DNA from: an uncultured Amphritea sp.
GTDB lineage: Bacteria > Pseudomonadota > Gammaproteobacteria > Pseudomonadales > Balneatricaceae
Length of the DNA: 64,000 nucleotides
Assembly: GCF_937127095.1 (NCBI RefSeq)
Contig: NZ_CAKZLP010000019.1
Span: 186,001 to 250,000, forward strand
Direction: 5' to 3'
The notes under the pieces were generated by a model. That model saw only the letters and a program-made list of their open reading frames with translations, was not told the origin of the DNA and searched no databases. Position numbers and translations under genes: made by a program. Shown piece by piece: positions 49,801 through 59,829 of the stretch; positions within the stretch are counted from its first letter, which is position 1; every line of letters starts with the position of its first letter.

Positions 49801-50746
49801 TAAGGGTGCTGCCGGATAACTCAGGGGTGAACTGCCCAAGTTCGGTTTTAATCTCACTCAGGCTGAGTTGACCCTGTGGCGCTTCAAGCAGGTTCTCCAG
49901 TGTTGCAGAGAGCTGCGTGCTGAGCAGGCCGGAGAGTGTCTGTTGCACCGCCAGGCCATTTTTATCTCCTTTAAGTGTTCCGGTTATCGTGCCATGCCCC
50001 GTCAGCGTTTGCTGTTCCGCCAGGTTGAGTGTCCATTGGGTGTTCAGTTGCACCGGGAACTGCCCGCTGGGTTGAAGTTGCCCGCTAACATCGATACTGG
50101 CTTGTGGGGCGACCAGGTGCAGTTGATCGAGGATCAGTGTATCTGCATCCGTATGGAGGCGGAGTGAAAACTGTGAAATTTCAGTTGCTGGGGCAGGCTC
50201 ACCTGCCGCAGTCGAATTTATCAGTTTTAACTGACTGATGTTCAGTGAGTCGATCTGTAACTGTATAGGCAGGGTAATATCGGCTAATACCGGTGTGGTG
50301 GCAGTGTCCTCAGGGGCTGTTTCTGCGCTGCTTATCTGAGTAATAACCGGCTCTTCTATGTTCAGTTGAACTATGTGTAGCTTGCCGGATAACAGGGCGG
50401 CCGGTTGCCAGTCGAGGGTGATACGACTAAACGAAGCGGTTAACTCCGGTTGGGTATAGGTGATCTGCTGAAGGTCCGGTTGATTCAGTATCGAGCCGTT
50501 GATTTGGCGGATTTGCAGTTGGCCAGGCAGCCACGTCTGACTGATCGAGATCAGTTGCTGAAGACCGCTGTTAGTGCCCACGAAGTAGAAAAACACAACG
50601 ATAAGCAGTATGCAAAGGAGGGCGAGCAGCGATAACGCTACTTTAATGAAGCGGTTCATAATACGTCGGCGATGGCGTTTTTCAGGCTGCTTGTTAGATG
50701 ATGGCTCTGAAGGCGGTGTATTGGCCGCTATAGGGGGATGGGTCAC
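46820..50746 (-). CDS. tamB: Translocation and assembly module protein TamB
   Basis: Very long repetitive beta-rich protein with N-terminal TM; C-terminal DUF490 (MSYLMFGHAPGEG..., LYIGKYLSPRLYVKYGVGLLEPTHTFFMRYKL). Confidence 0.95.
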   Translation of the reverse strand: MTHPPIAANTPPSEPSSNKQPEKRHRRRIMNRFIKVALSLLALLCILLIVVFFYFVGTNSGLQQLISISQTWLPGQLQIRQINGSILNQPDLQQITYTQPELTASFSRITLDWQPAALLSGKLHIVQLNIEEPVITQISSAETAPEDTATTPVLADITLPIQLQIDSLNISQLKLINSTAAGEPAPATEISQFSLRLHTDADTLILDQLHLVAPQASIDVSGQLQPSGQFPVQLNTQWTLNLAEQQTLTGHGTITGTLKGDKNGLAVQQTLSGLLSTQLSATLENLLEAPQGQLSLSEIKTELGQFTPELSGSTLTGTIEAQGDSDQASLTSQLQTRLPEMGETQLSLKLQLHFADNILRIKQLDLTQVKQQHSGTADNPDSQQRKGLTLKLQGEVDIASAPISFDINGQWNDLYYPMTGKAAYVSPTGKLQISGDLQRYQFSLNSSVAGTDIPTGQWTLTGSGNEHALSQIMLSGKTLEGVVQVSGELAWQPALSWRFNASGKQLNPGSHWAEWPGKLNFQAAVNGAQPADKPLQLELILNSLSGELRSEALTGNGTFRVNGDKLGIPHLQLNIATTEITASGAIDEKLDLVWVVNSPNLNQLLPSLQGNLTGSGSLTGTQDAPHLVAKLDGQNLAFNTDQAASFTADLDINLSTSALSHIQLSASQLNIAGNRWKQLSIDGQGTTDQHTLTLNTEEGPADLQLNLSGRWKDAQWNGTLNKLNLIQQELGNWQLQQPVPVQLSETDAQLNTLCLESTAKENSSLCLSANWSTVEGIQGQLDTQRLSLTHLAPWVPNQSELKGYLQTHATFSQSPNNPPRIKGVVVLKESELLLEEDDLHIIADEITININGRNNQLKADIVVPLQQPTGQLEANISIKDLNAGQNLDGDLNLALDDLKFISLFTPQLQAITGSISSKISIAGTIDKPVVEGHLTLSNATADLPALGIRLEGINLSVIGTPGNNALQLKGEMHSGNGPVALSGQYNPVTDSGEVSLQGERFQAIATEEIQAWVSPSIKLNIEPQKLRLRGEITIPEAKIQPPDIQATAPISDDVVIIDPSSDTQIEAAIKRVLDAQVRITLGDKVYLDALGFEGRLLGSVLIEDDGRQVTRATGIMQVASGQYRLYGQDLNIDRGSLVYSGGPMDNPGLDMRVSRVIGEVTAGAKVSGTLNEPRLSLFSDPSMPESSQLSYLMFGHAPGEGGSSMTEQELLFKAASALTLKGGNTVAEQISETFNIDELGVAGGDTATDTSLYIGKYLSPRLYVKYGVGLLEPTHTFFMRYKLNDAWSVETQSATQHNGGDIIYTIER

Positions 50747-52503
50747 AGATCAGCCCCCAGATTAAAGTGCAGATGTACGCTGTTACTGTCACCATTATCC
50801 TGTGGTACGGCCAGGTCAAAGCGCACCGGTCCGACCGGAGAGAACCAGCGCAGGCCGATACCTATACCGGTATGCAGGCTGACATCCACATCATCAAAGG
50901 CGTTTCCGCTGTCGATAAATGCAGCTACCCCCCAGTTCTCTTTGAATCGGTATTCAATTTCTGCACTGCCGACCACTAAGTTCCGCCCACCAATGACATC
51001 ATTACTGGCATTGCGTGGCCCAAGGCTTTGGTAATCATAGCCCCGTACACTGTTATCACCCCCGGCAAAAAATCGCAGGCTGGCTGGTAGCAGATCAAAA
51101 TCATCGACCCAGGTTGTGCCTGCTTCAGCGCGCCCAAGCAGGCGAATATTATTGCTCAGGCTGTATATTCCTTTTGCGTTCAGCCGCAGCTGGACAAAAT
51201 CTTCAGTCGACAGCAGTGTCTGGCTGCTACCCCGTAGTTGCGTGGACAGGCTATAACCGTTTTTAATCCGTAAACGGTCTCTGGTTGAGATTGTGCTGTA
51301 GGTTATCTGGGGGATAAGGAAATAAGAGGTATCGGTTACGCCACTGAAGGTTGATTCCTCCTGCTGATAATTTAGCGCAATAACCTGCTGCCAGCGTCCC
51401 CGTTGTTGCTGTTTGGATATACCAATGGAGTAACTTCGGGTTTCAACGCTGTCTGAATTTTCATCCATCAGATTGAATAGAATGGCATAGCGGTCCTCGC
51501 GCGGATTTTCTCCGGGAATCGAATACTCTGCTGACAGGTTGGTAATTATTTCTGAGGCCAGTAACTGGGTGTTGAACTGGTGACCCTGGTGATTCACCCA
51601 GCGTTTAGTCATACCTAATTTAGTTCGCGCACCGGTATCGGTACCGTAGCCTAAACCGGCATGGTATTTAGTGCGCTTATTGGTTTCCAGATCGACAAAT
51701 ACGGGTACCTCTGTGTCACTCATCTGGTTCCACAGGGGGCGCACCTCGACGCGCTGAAAATAGTCGCTATCGATCAGCGCTGACTGCAGATCGATCAGAC
51801 TGCTGTTCTGTACCGGATCACCGGGTGAGAAAGAGGCATATGATTTAAGGTATTCATCATCAAAGGGGTTAGGGGCAAAGGAGATCTCACCGATATTAAA
51901 ACGGGGGCCGCTGTCAAAGTGAAGCATCACTGTTGCGGAATACTCCTTCAGGTTTACTTCGACACGATGAAGGGTCAGTTTTGCCTGATAATAGCCCCGT
52001 TCAACGGCTAACGAGCTGAGCTGTTTTTTTAGCTGTTCATACTGGCTGTGTATCAGCGGTGAGCCAAGCTTCAGGGTCGTTTTGGCTAACAGTTGTTTAA
52101 ACGCGATATCTTTATCTGCAGCTCCGCTGAGCTGGACATCAAATTTTGAAATCAATAACAGCTTTCCAGGGGTGATACTGTAGTGGGCATGCCAATCCTG
52201 CTCAGCTTTGTTCAGCTCTGCATTAATCTGCGGCTGATAAAATCCCAATGGTTGCAGTGCTGTTTTTATCTCGTCTTCAGCAAGATTGTGCAGATATCGC
52301 AACCGACTGGGGTTAATTACCTCCAGGTTTTTCAGTTGCTCAATGCTCAGAACACTGCGGATATTGATTTCCTGTTCTTCGTTGACCCCATCTATTGTTA
52401 TGGTGAGGTTGCCTGCAAGAAGTTCAAGGGGGCTGCTGAGCAGTATAAGAAGTATCAGGCGTGTAAGAGTCATGGTTTGTTTTCTGGCGCTGGCAGGAAG
52501 CAT
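50743..52503 (-). CDS. tamA: TamA outer membrane protein (BamA/Omp85 family)
   Basis: POTRA region then surface-antigen barrel FFAGGDNSVRGYDYQSLGPRNASNDVIGGRNLVVGSAEIEYRF. Confidence 0.95.
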   Translation of the reverse strand: MLPASARKQTMTLTRLILLILLSSPLELLAGNLTITIDGVNEEQEINIRSVLSIEQLKNLEVINPSRLRYLHNLAEDEIKTALQPLGFYQPQINAELNKAEQDWHAHYSITPGKLLLISKFDVQLSGAADKDIAFKQLLAKTTLKLGSPLIHSQYEQLKKQLSSLAVERGYYQAKLTLHRVEVNLKEYSATVMLHFDSGPRFNIGEISFAPNPFDDEYLKSYASFSPGDPVQNSSLIDLQSALIDSDYFQRVEVRPLWNQMSDTEVPVFVDLETNKRTKYHAGLGYGTDTGARTKLGMTKRWVNHQGHQFNTQLLASEIITNLSAEYSIPGENPREDRYAILFNLMDENSDSVETRSYSIGISKQQQRGRWQQVIALNYQQEESTFSGVTDTSYFLIPQITYSTISTRDRLRIKNGYSLSTQLRGSSQTLLSTEDFVQLRLNAKGIYSLSNNIRLLGRAEAGTTWVDDFDLLPASLRFFAGGDNSVRGYDYQSLGPRNASNDVIGGRNLVVGSAEIEYRFKENWGVAAFIDSGNAFDDVDVSLHTGIGIGLRWFSPVGPVRFDLAVPQDNGDSNSVHLHFNLGADL

Positions 52504-52929
52504 AGGGTTCGATTATACCGGGTAACGTTGCTATTTATACTGCAATTCAGAAATCAGCATCCGCTGTCCCGTGTTTTCATATTGGTGATGTAACTCCTTT
52601 GCTTGTTCACTTCGATATCAGGTGGGGAATTTCTGGCTTTATTGCTTCTCTGAAGATGCTGATGTCAAAGGTGAGGTGGCTATTACACTATTTAGTTGAC
52701 CCTCTGCTGCAGATAAAGTTTTATATAACAGTAGTAATAGGGGCCGGTGGTGAATTTTGCTTTTTTTTAACAACTTTCATCAGCCGGCTATCGGTTTGGC
52801 TGAGAATGGTGTATATCGTCATCGGCAACAGCGCTAACCAGCAATTCAGAGTGTGCCGGATGATTTTGAGTGCTTTGACCGGGATCTCGGGTCATACTCA
52901 ATTCGCGGATTAGTGAGGGAGGCGTTATC

Positions 52930-53382
52930 TTGAGTAAAGAGAGTAAGCCGGTTATCGGTTGGCGTGAATGGGCATCATTACCCGATCTGGGAATTGAGCA
53001 GATTAAGGTTAAGGTGGACTCCGGTGCCCGCACCTCTGCGTTGCATACGTTTCGGGTGGAGCCTTTCCAAAAAGATGGTCAGGACTGGGTCAGTTTTGAT
53101 GTACACCCAAATCAGTATGATCTTGAAAAGGTTGTCACTTGTGAAGCTCCTGTTAGCGATATACGTACGGTTACCGATTCAGGAGGCCATCAGAGTCAGC
53201 GTTATGTAATACAGACAGACATTGTAATTGGTGCTCAGCGCTACTCTATCGAGCTGACACTGACAAATCGAGATACCATGCGTTTTCGGATGTTACTGGG
53301 AAGAACGGCAATGAACGGCCGTTTTTTGATAGATCCTCAGGGAGCATACTTAACTTCACATGGCATACATCCGCCAGAGTAA
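52930..53382 (+). CDS. rimB: Retropepsin-like protease (COG4067, RimB-like)
   Basis: VKVDSGARTSALHTFRVEPF...MRFRMLLGRTAMNGRFLIDP; immediately upstream of rimK. Confidence 0.85.
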   Translation: MSKESKPVIGWREWASLPDLGIEQIKVKVDSGARTSALHTFRVEPFQKDGQDWVSFDVHPNQYDLEKVVTCEAPVSDIRTVTDSGGHQSQRYVIQTDIVIGAQRYSIELTLTNRDTMRFRMLLGRTAMNGRFLIDPQGAYLTSHGIHPPE

Positions 53383-53394
53383 TAAGGTTTTTTA

Positions 53395-54312
53395 ATGAAA
53401 ATTGCTATTTTGTCCCGTAACTCATCCCTATATTCAACCCGTCGTCTGATTGAAGCCGCAGAGGCAGCAGGCCATGAGGTTAAAGTATTGGACGTATTGC
53501 GCTGCTATATGAACATCAACTCCGAGGAACAGAGTATTCACTTTAAGGGGGTTGATCTGGGTAAGTTTGATGCGGTGATTCCCCGTATAGGCGCATCGGT
53601 TACGTTTTATGGCACAGCGGTTCTGCGTCAGTTAGAGATGATGGATGTGTATCCTTTGAATGAGTCTGTCGCCATCAGTCGTTCGCGGGATAAGTTACGT
53701 TCGATGCAGCTATTATCGCGCAAGAAAGTTGGCTTGCCGATTACCGGATTTGCTAACAAGCCCAGTGACATTCCCGATCTGTTAGATATGGTCGGTGGTG
53801 CACCGGTTGTGCTTAAGCTGCTTGAGGGCACTCAGGGTATCGGTGTAGTGCTGGCAGAGACCCGTAAAGCGGCAGAGAGTGTGCTGGAAGCCTTTATGGG
53901 CATGAAAACCAACATCATGGTGCAGGAATTCATTAAAGAAGCCGGTGGTGCTGATATCCGCTGCCTGGTGATCGGCGATAAAGTTGTTGCGGCGATGAAG
54001 CGTCAGGGTAAAGAGGGGGAGTTCAGGTCCAATCTGCATCGTGGCGGATCGGCTTCACTGGTTAGAATTACTCCGCAAGAGCGCGCAACAGCAGTCCTGG
54101 CGGCTAAAACGATGGGGCTGAATGTAGCCGGTGTTGACCTGCTGCGCTCAGAACGGGGGCCTCTGGTGATGGAGGTGAATTCAAGCCCTGGTCTTGAAGG
54201 TGTGGAGCGGGCTACCGGTAAAGATGTGGCCGCGAGTATTATCAACTTTCTTGAGAAAAACGTTGCGGCTAAAAAGCATCCAACCCGTACCCGCACCCGT
54301 GGGAAAGGATAA
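53395..54312 (+). CDS. rimK: Ribosomal protein S6--L-glutamate ligase
   Basis: [32 protein letters not shown]-grasp; [23 protein letters not shown]. Confidence 0.96.
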   Translation: MKIAILSRNSSLYSTRRLIEAAEAAGHEVKVLDVLRCYMNINSEEQSIHFKGVDLGKFDAVIPRIGASVTFYGTAVLRQLEMMDVYPLNESVAISRSRDKLRSMQLLSRKKVGLPITGFANKPSDIPDLLDMVGGAPVVLKLLEGTQGIGVVLAETRKAAESVLEAFMGMKTNIMVQEFIKEAGGADIRCLVIGDKVVAAMKRQGKEGEFRSNLHRGGSASLVRITPQERATAVLAAKTMGLNVAGVDLLRSERGPLVMEVNSSPGLEGVERATGKDVAASIINFLEKNVAAKKHPTRTRTRGKG

Positions 54313-54318
54313 ACGATC

Positions 54319-55374
54319 GTGTCTTCGCTGAACCGTCCAATAGAGATTGCGGGTTGTATTGTAAAGCCAGGTGAGCGGAAAACTATCCACGTAGACCTGG
54401 CGAGATTGTATACCAACACCCATCTGGATCTTGATATTGAAGTTATCCATGGGCGCCGTTCCGGCCCCACGCTGATGGTGTGCGCTGCTATTCATGGGGA
54501 TGAACTCAATGGGGTAGAGATCTGTCGTCAGTTATTAAAGTACAAATCTTTGCACCGCATCGCGGGAACCCTGATTATTGTTCCGGTGGTTAATATTTTT
54601 GGATTTATTCAGCAGAGCCGTTATCTTCCGGATCGACGTGACCTGAATCGCTGCTTTCCCGGCAGCGAGAAGGGGTCTCTGGCGAGCCGGATTGCTTATA
54701 TATTCCGCACCCAGATTCTCAGCCACTGTACCCATGTACTTGATCTGCACACCGGGGCGATTCATCGCAGTAATATGCCGCAGATCAGAGCTAACCTGGA
54801 CAATCCTATAGCCAAGGAGATGGCCAATGCGTTTGGGGCTCCGGTGATTATTGATTCAAAGCTCAGGGACGGATCTCTGCGTCAGTGCGCCGATGAGGCC
54901 GGTATATCACTGATTCTCTATGAAGCAGGTGAGGCGCTGCGGTTTGATGACCGGGCCATTCGTGGCGGGATTCGCGGAGTATTGAATGTGGTGCGTTATC
55001 TGAAAATGTTACCGCAACTGAAGAAAACCAAAAAAGCCCTGACGCCTGTCGTAGCGAATTCATCAGCCTGGATTCGCACCAACTCTGACGGGGTTTTTCG
55101 CTCGGTGGTGTCCGTAGGTCAGCGGGTCAGCAGGGGCCAGCAGATGGGGATTGTTGCTTCACCCTTTGGTACGCATGAAGAGGAGGTGATAGCGCCTAAC
55201 TCAGGAATTATCATCGGACAGAATAATATCCCGGTGGTCAATGAGGGCGATGCCCTCTATCATCTGGCCCGTTTTGAGGCCAGCAGTCTCGCTGCTGAAA
55301 AACAGGTTGAACGGATTACAGAAGAGATTGAAGCCCAGCAGATGCCCGAGGATTCTGAGTTTGGGTACATATAA
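54319..55374 (+). CDS. Succinylglutamate desuccinylase/aspartoacylase family protein
   Basis: TLMVCAAIHGDELNGVEICRQLL, PDRRDLNRCFPGSEKGSLASRIAYIF, VLDLHTGAIHRSNMPQIR. Confidence 0.92.
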   Translation: MSSLNRPIEIAGCIVKPGERKTIHVDLARLYTNTHLDLDIEVIHGRRSGPTLMVCAAIHGDELNGVEICRQLLKYKSLHRIAGTLIIVPVVNIFGFIQQSRYLPDRRDLNRCFPGSEKGSLASRIAYIFRTQILSHCTHVLDLHTGAIHRSNMPQIRANLDNPIAKEMANAFGAPVIIDSKLRDGSLRQCADEAGISLILYEAGEALRFDDRAIRGGIRGVLNVVRYLKMLPQLKKTKKALTPVVANSSAWIRTNSDGVFRSVVSVGQRVSRGQQMGIVASPFGTHEEEVIAPNSGIIIGQNNIPVVNEGDALYHLARFEASSLAAEKQVERITEEIEAQQMPEDSEFGYI

Positions 55375-55475
55375 TTCAATTGGTTAAGCTGGTTATGTAA
55401 AGTGAAATGTTGGTTTTAGTTGGTTTGAAACCTGCGTTTTCTTTAACGTTCTGCCATCAGTTTTTTATTTCCGGC

Positions 55476-55961
55476 TTAGTATTTAATGGCGTTTTTAACC
55501 AGCGCATTGCTGAGTTTACGAATGTTTCGCGCCATATCCCGAGCCAGATTCAGGGTGATAACCCCGAAATCGAATGGGTAGTTTTCATGTATACGGGCGA
55601 ACAGATCTGAAGTGATTTCGAGCACCCGAGTGTCGCAGTTTGCAATGGCGTAGCCTGCGTGATCGTGAAGCGCAATCATGGCAACAAAACCTACTTCTTC
55701 ACCAAAACTAATATCACGGGTGTTGTAGAGTTGGCCGTGGTGGAGCTTAACAAAGCTAAGACTCCCCTCCAGCACGACGAAGAAGGCATCGCCTTTATCG
55801 CCGCTGTCAAACACCTTTTCACCTTCAGCAAGCTCAAGTATGCGGCCCTCTTCGAGAACAAAGTTGATACAATCATCTGAGAGTGCTCCGAAAAGAGAAC
55901 CCTGGCGGATTGTTTCCTGAGGCAGGCGATTATGAATGGCCTCTGCAGTTATCGTTTTCAT
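55476..55961 (-). CDS. Cyclic nucleotide-binding domain protein
   Basis: LELAEGEKVFDSGDKGDAFFVVLEGSLSFVK...ISFGEEVGFVAMI; no HTH. Confidence 0.88.
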   Translation of the reverse strand: MKTITAEAIHNRLPQETIRQGSLFGALSDDCINFVLEEGRILELAEGEKVFDSGDKGDAFFVVLEGSLSFVKLHHGQLYNTRDISFGEEVGFVAMIALHDHAGYAIANCDTRVLEITSDLFARIHENYPFDFGVITLNLARDMARNIRKLSNALVKNAIKY

Positions 55962-56029
55962 CGCTGACTGAATTATTGACCCTTTAAGGTTAGCCTAGTA
56001 CAGATCTGCTGCATTAGGTGAATATATTG

Positions 56030-56377
56030 TTAGAGGAACTGCTCAATATTAAGCGGCTTGCTGTCGCCCAGCCACATAATATATTTAGTATGGTCATCAA
56101 GATCGTTGCCGGTAACGGGGTGGATAAACAGGGTAAGACCGTTACGGTTTAGCATTAACCAGGGCAGCACCTCGCCAATTTGTTCGGCGCTGAATGAAAG
56201 CTGACAGCTCCACTCCGGGTGGGGGCCGACCAGTTTCTGGTGAACTCTGCCCATCGCGACGCCCAGTATATAGCGGGCTTGTTCACAAAACTCTTCAGCT
56301 TGATGGAGGCTGTTAGAATCAAAATAGACATGTGCATGATAGGCTGAAATTTGTGAAGACGGCTGGGTCATAATCAT
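56030..56377 (-). CDS. DOPA 4,5-dioxygenase family protein
   Basis: ISAYHAHVYFDSNSLHQAEEFCEQAR...VGPHPEWSCQLSF...LTLFIHPVTGNDLDDHTKYIMWLG. Confidence 0.9.
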   Translation of the reverse strand: MIMTQPSSQISAYHAHVYFDSNSLHQAEEFCEQARYILGVAMGRVHQKLVGPHPEWSCQLSFSAEQIGEVLPWLMLNRNGLTLFIHPVTGNDLDDHTKYIMWLGDSKPLNIEQFL

Positions 56378-56567
56378 TCCTGTATGTGTCGGCAGCGTTA
56401 GATCATAGATTAAAGCAATTTTCTGAAGCAATTGTTATCGTAAAACTGAATACCACTGAAACAAAAGAGATAGGCTATAAATCTCTATATCTGCGATCCT
56501 GTATGACCAATTAAGTGTAAAATCAGCGCCTTAGATAACCGGGCAACAGCGTTAACAGGAATATACG

Positions 56568-56996
56568 ATGAACAAGACCCATGTGCAGGCATCACTAACA
56601 CTGGATGCGGCTCTGGTGATTGCGAAGGCCGCAATCAGTAAAGGAAATGAGCTTGGCTTTAAAATGATTGCAGTGGTGGTTGATACGGCGGGCAACCGTC
56701 TGGTTTCCCTACGAGAACCGGGTGCACCCATGCCCGCGATGGATTTTGCAGAGAAAAAAGCCTATACCGCTGCCAACTTCAAATCACCGACTGAGAAATG
56801 GACGGAGATACTGGAAGGGCGTCCCATCGTGGCTAATGGTTTGGCGCAACATGAAAAGGTCGCACTGTTTGGTGGTGGCTTACCGATTTTTATGGAGGGC
56901 AGTGTGGTCGGGGCCATCGGCGTATCGGGGGGGAAAGTGCCTGATGATATACAGTGCGCTGAAGCGGGTGTTGCAGCGTTTAATGCGCTGATCTGA
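56568..56996 (+). CDS. GlcG/HbpS family protein
   Basis: ASLTLDAALVIAKAAISKGNELGFKMIAVVVDTAGNRLVSLREPGAPMPAMDFAEKKAYTAANF. Confidence 0.92.
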   Translation: MNKTHVQASLTLDAALVIAKAAISKGNELGFKMIAVVVDTAGNRLVSLREPGAPMPAMDFAEKKAYTAANFKSPTEKWTEILEGRPIVANGLAQHEKVALFGGGLPIFMEGSVVGAIGVSGGKVPDDIQCAEAGVAAFNALI

Positions 56997-57014
56997 TCTG
57001 ACCTGGAGTGCAGA

Positions 57015-57392
57015 GTGTTTAGCTGGATAGCTCGTTTTAGAAAAGCTGACATCAAAAAGCTAATTATTATAGGCATCGGTTACTCAAGTCATAACCTGTC
57101 CAAAGCGCTATTGGCAACGGGAGGTTATCAGATAATTGCCTATATCGATGAAGAGCCCTGGAATCACCTGAACCAGATGAACGGCGCAAAACTTTACTAT
57201 CCCAGTGAGCTGTTAGCGTTGGCAGAAAAGCATCGTGTCGATGGCGTGTTGAAATTTGAGGGCGAGGGGTGGCAGCCAGACAATCAGTCTCTGGTCGCAC
57301 TTAAAAAATTATCGGCGGTATATATTGATCTGGACGGGAGTCTGAAGACGGACGAACAGGTCAGAATGGTTAATCAGTGCTTATTGTTTTAA
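57015..57392 (+). CDS. Rossmann-fold CoA-binding-like hypothetical protein
   Basis: IKKLIIIGIGYSSHNLSKALLATGGYQIIAYIDEEPWNHLNQMNGAKLYYPSEL. Confidence 0.65.
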   Translation: MFSWIARFRKADIKKLIIIGIGYSSHNLSKALLATGGYQIIAYIDEEPWNHLNQMNGAKLYYPSELLALAEKHRVDGVLKFEGEGWQPDNQSLVALKKLSAVYIDLDGSLKTDEQVRMVNQCLLF

Positions 57393-57414
57393 TAGAGGAA
57401 AGCGACTGGCTCGC

Positions 57415-57597
57415 TCAGCGGTGAGCCAGTGGACTACGGATGAATTCAGGCAGTTCTGCTGATAGCAGGTTGGTTAGTTTTTTAGCGATATTAGAGAAGA
57501 ACTCTTGCAGATATTCTGCGCGCATGCGATCAGCTTCTGCAATAACTTCATTAAGGTCATAGTCAGTGGATTCCTGTCCGTATAAGTGTTTGCTCAT
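57415..57597 (-). CDS. Small conserved-looking hypothetical protein (60 aa)
   Basis: MSKHLYGQESTDYDLNEVIAEADRMRAEYLQEFFSNIAKKLTNLL; internal ATG preferred over the longer ORF start. Confidence 0.6.
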   Translation of the reverse strand: MSKHLYGQESTDYDLNEVIAEADRMRAEYLQEFFSNIAKKLTNLLSAELPEFIRSPLAHR

Positions 57598-57880
57598 GAT
57601 TGTCTTCCTTTGAATATTTAAGATAGAAACTATTCTAGACTTTGGTCTAAGACTAAACAAACGAGTAATTCTTGAATAAAAGATTAGAAAAACTCATCTT
57701 TTCTGTTGCGATGAGGTTGGTAAAATAACGGCTAGGCTGCAACAGGATGATAGCTTATCGAATTTTTCTATAGCGATAGCAACATATGGATTCGTTTTTG
57801 ACTAACCGGTTTTCTATCATTGCCCCTCAGTTCTGACGATTTTATTCATCGCTTCTTACCCTACTTACAGGCCGCTTTCA

Positions 57881-59071
57881 GTGTTCGGAATATTGCGTAA
57901 GTTTTTTCTGCCAGTCGTTTGTCCCTCGGCAATTGTTTCAACCATTCACCAGGCATTACTGGTGGTGCTGCCGTTGTATGTGTTGACGATTGGCGGATCG
58001 CTGGCTGAATCCGCAATGATTATCGGGCTTAAGGGGATCGGTATGATGGTTGCAGATCTGCCTGCGGGGCTTCTTTTGGCCCGTTTTGGCGATAAGCGGG
58101 TGATGCTCGGGGCAGCAGTAACCTCATCGCTGGCGCTTGGGCTGATGGCGTTGTTTCCGATGCTCTCGGTATTAACCGCTTCGGCACTGTTACTGGGTTT
58201 TGCCCATGGCAGTTGGCTGGTAGGGCGTATTGCTTATGTTACGGATACTGCGGCTCCGGGAGAGCGCGGCAGGGTTATGTCTTTGTCTGCGGGTACCATT
58301 CGGCTGGGTAATGTAATCGGGCCGTTACTGGCAGGACTTCTTATTGCCGCGCAGGGATATCAGTTTACCTTGGGTGCATTTGCTGTCAGTTCTCTACTGG
58401 TCGTTTTGTTTGTCTCCTTATGGGTTTCCTATATCAAACCTCATGGGCAGGATAATCACAGTGTTCTGGCCTTGCGCGATGCGCTGGTAGACAACCATAA
58501 GGTTTTTCTGACCGCGGGCGTCGCATCGTTGGCACTGATGCTGGTGCGTGCATCCAGAGCGTTGCTGCTGCCTCTGACAGGCGCTGCACTGATGCTGGAT
58601 GAAACCAGTATCGGTATCGCTATCTCTATTGGTGCGATGATAGACACGCTGCTGTTTTATCCTGCTGGCAGTATGATGGATCGTATTGGGCGTAAACCGA
58701 TCTTTATCGCCAGTCTTGTGCTGCTGGGCCTGAGTATCAGTCTGTTGCCTCTTGCCGAGGGGTTATGGAGTCTGGTGTTAATTGCCTCATTGATGGGGGT
58801 GGGCAATGGTGTTTCAGCGGGGGTAATTATGACCGTAGGATCTGATCTTGCGCCGAAAATGAACCGGGGGGGATTCATCGGTATCTGGCGTTTGCTCTCG
58901 GATGTCGGTTCTACATCCGGGCCACTGATCATTGGCCTGATCGTTAAACTTTCAGGCCTTGCGATGGCAACTTACAGTATTGGATTTCTGGGACTGTTGG
59001 GAGGGGCTTTCGTGGTAAAAGCGGTTACAGAAACGCATCGAAGGCCCGCTGAAACTAAACCTGATCGCTGA
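57881..59071 (+). CDS. Major facilitator superfamily transporter
   Basis: Multiple TM helices; LPAGLLLARFGDKRVMLGAAVTSS; PAGSMMDRIGRKPIFIASLVLLG. Confidence 0.93.
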   Translation: MFGILRKFFLPVVCPSAIVSTIHQALLVVLPLYVLTIGGSLAESAMIIGLKGIGMMVADLPAGLLLARFGDKRVMLGAAVTSSLALGLMALFPMLSVLTASALLLGFAHGSWLVGRIAYVTDTAAPGERGRVMSLSAGTIRLGNVIGPLLAGLLIAAQGYQFTLGAFAVSSLLVVLFVSLWVSYIKPHGQDNHSVLALRDALVDNHKVFLTAGVASLALMLVRASRALLLPLTGAALMLDETSIGIAISIGAMIDTLLFYPAGSMMDRIGRKPIFIASLVLLGLSISLLPLAEGLWSLVLIASLMGVGNGVSAGVIMTVGSDLAPKMNRGGFIGIWRLLSDVGSTSGPLIIGLIVKLSGLAMATYSIGFLGLLGGAFVVKAVTETHRRPAETKPDR

Positions 59072-59085
59072 TTCCTCGACCAGGC

Positions 59086-59829
59086 TTACAGCTGCTCTTT
59101 TTTGGCCACTTTGTGACGGTCTTCTGTCATACCGTGTTGCCAGTAGCTGCTGATATACATCTTGCCTTTCTCTATCGGTGGCTGGGTTTTGATGTGACTG
59201 CGAGCTTTAAGCACCTCTTCGAGTTCTGCGGCTATCCAGACTGAGGGCTGCCCCGCGAGCCAGGGTAGTTGGAGTATCGCATCACTAAATTTTTTCAGAT
59301 CACCTGGTTCAGGGTTGATTATCCAGATCACTTCAAGGGCCGCCGGGATGGTGATGGCATCCAGAGCAGCTTTATCCTCCTCTGAAATAATCTCCAGAAC
59401 GAGATAACCCCGTGCATCTTCCGGCAACTGCTTCAGGTTATTCCGGATCGCGGGCATCGCTGTCATATCACCAGCGATCAGAAACCAGTCTGCGGGCAGT
59501 GATATCGGTTTGCCAGGGCCAGGGCCACCAATTTGGATCGTATCACCAGGCCTGGCCGAATCGGCCCACACAGAAGCAGGGCCGCCGTCAGTATGGATAA
59601 CAAAGTCCAGTTCCATTGTGCACTGCTCATAATCGATCTGACTGATGGTATAGGTACGCAGGCAGGGTTTCTGCTCATCTTCCTGTGGAAATACCAGCTT
59701 AATGTAGTTCCCTGCAGCGTTTTCCGGATATTGGGCAATGCCTTCGCCATATACAGTTATGCGGCGCATATTAGGGCTGATGAGTAGGTTTGATTTGACG
59801 GAAAACTGCAGAGGCGTTGGTTTGGCCAT
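59086..59829 (-). CDS. Siderophore-interacting protein (FAD-dependent ferric reductase family)
   Basis: NMRRITVYGEGIAQYPENAAGNYIKLVFP, RTYTISQIDYEQCTMELDFVIHTDGGPASVWADSARPGDTIQIGGPGPGKP. Confidence 0.9.
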   Translation of the reverse strand: MAKPTPLQFSVKSNLLISPNMRRITVYGEGIAQYPENAAGNYIKLVFPQEDEQKPCLRTYTISQIDYEQCTMELDFVIHTDGGPASVWADSARPGDTIQIGGPGPGKPISLPADWFLIAGDMTAMPAIRNNLKQLPEDARGYLVLEIISEEDKAALDAITIPAALEVIWIINPEPGDLKKFSDAILQLPWLAGQPSVWIAAELEEVLKARSHIKTQPPIEKGKMYISSYWQHGMTEDRHKVAKKEQL

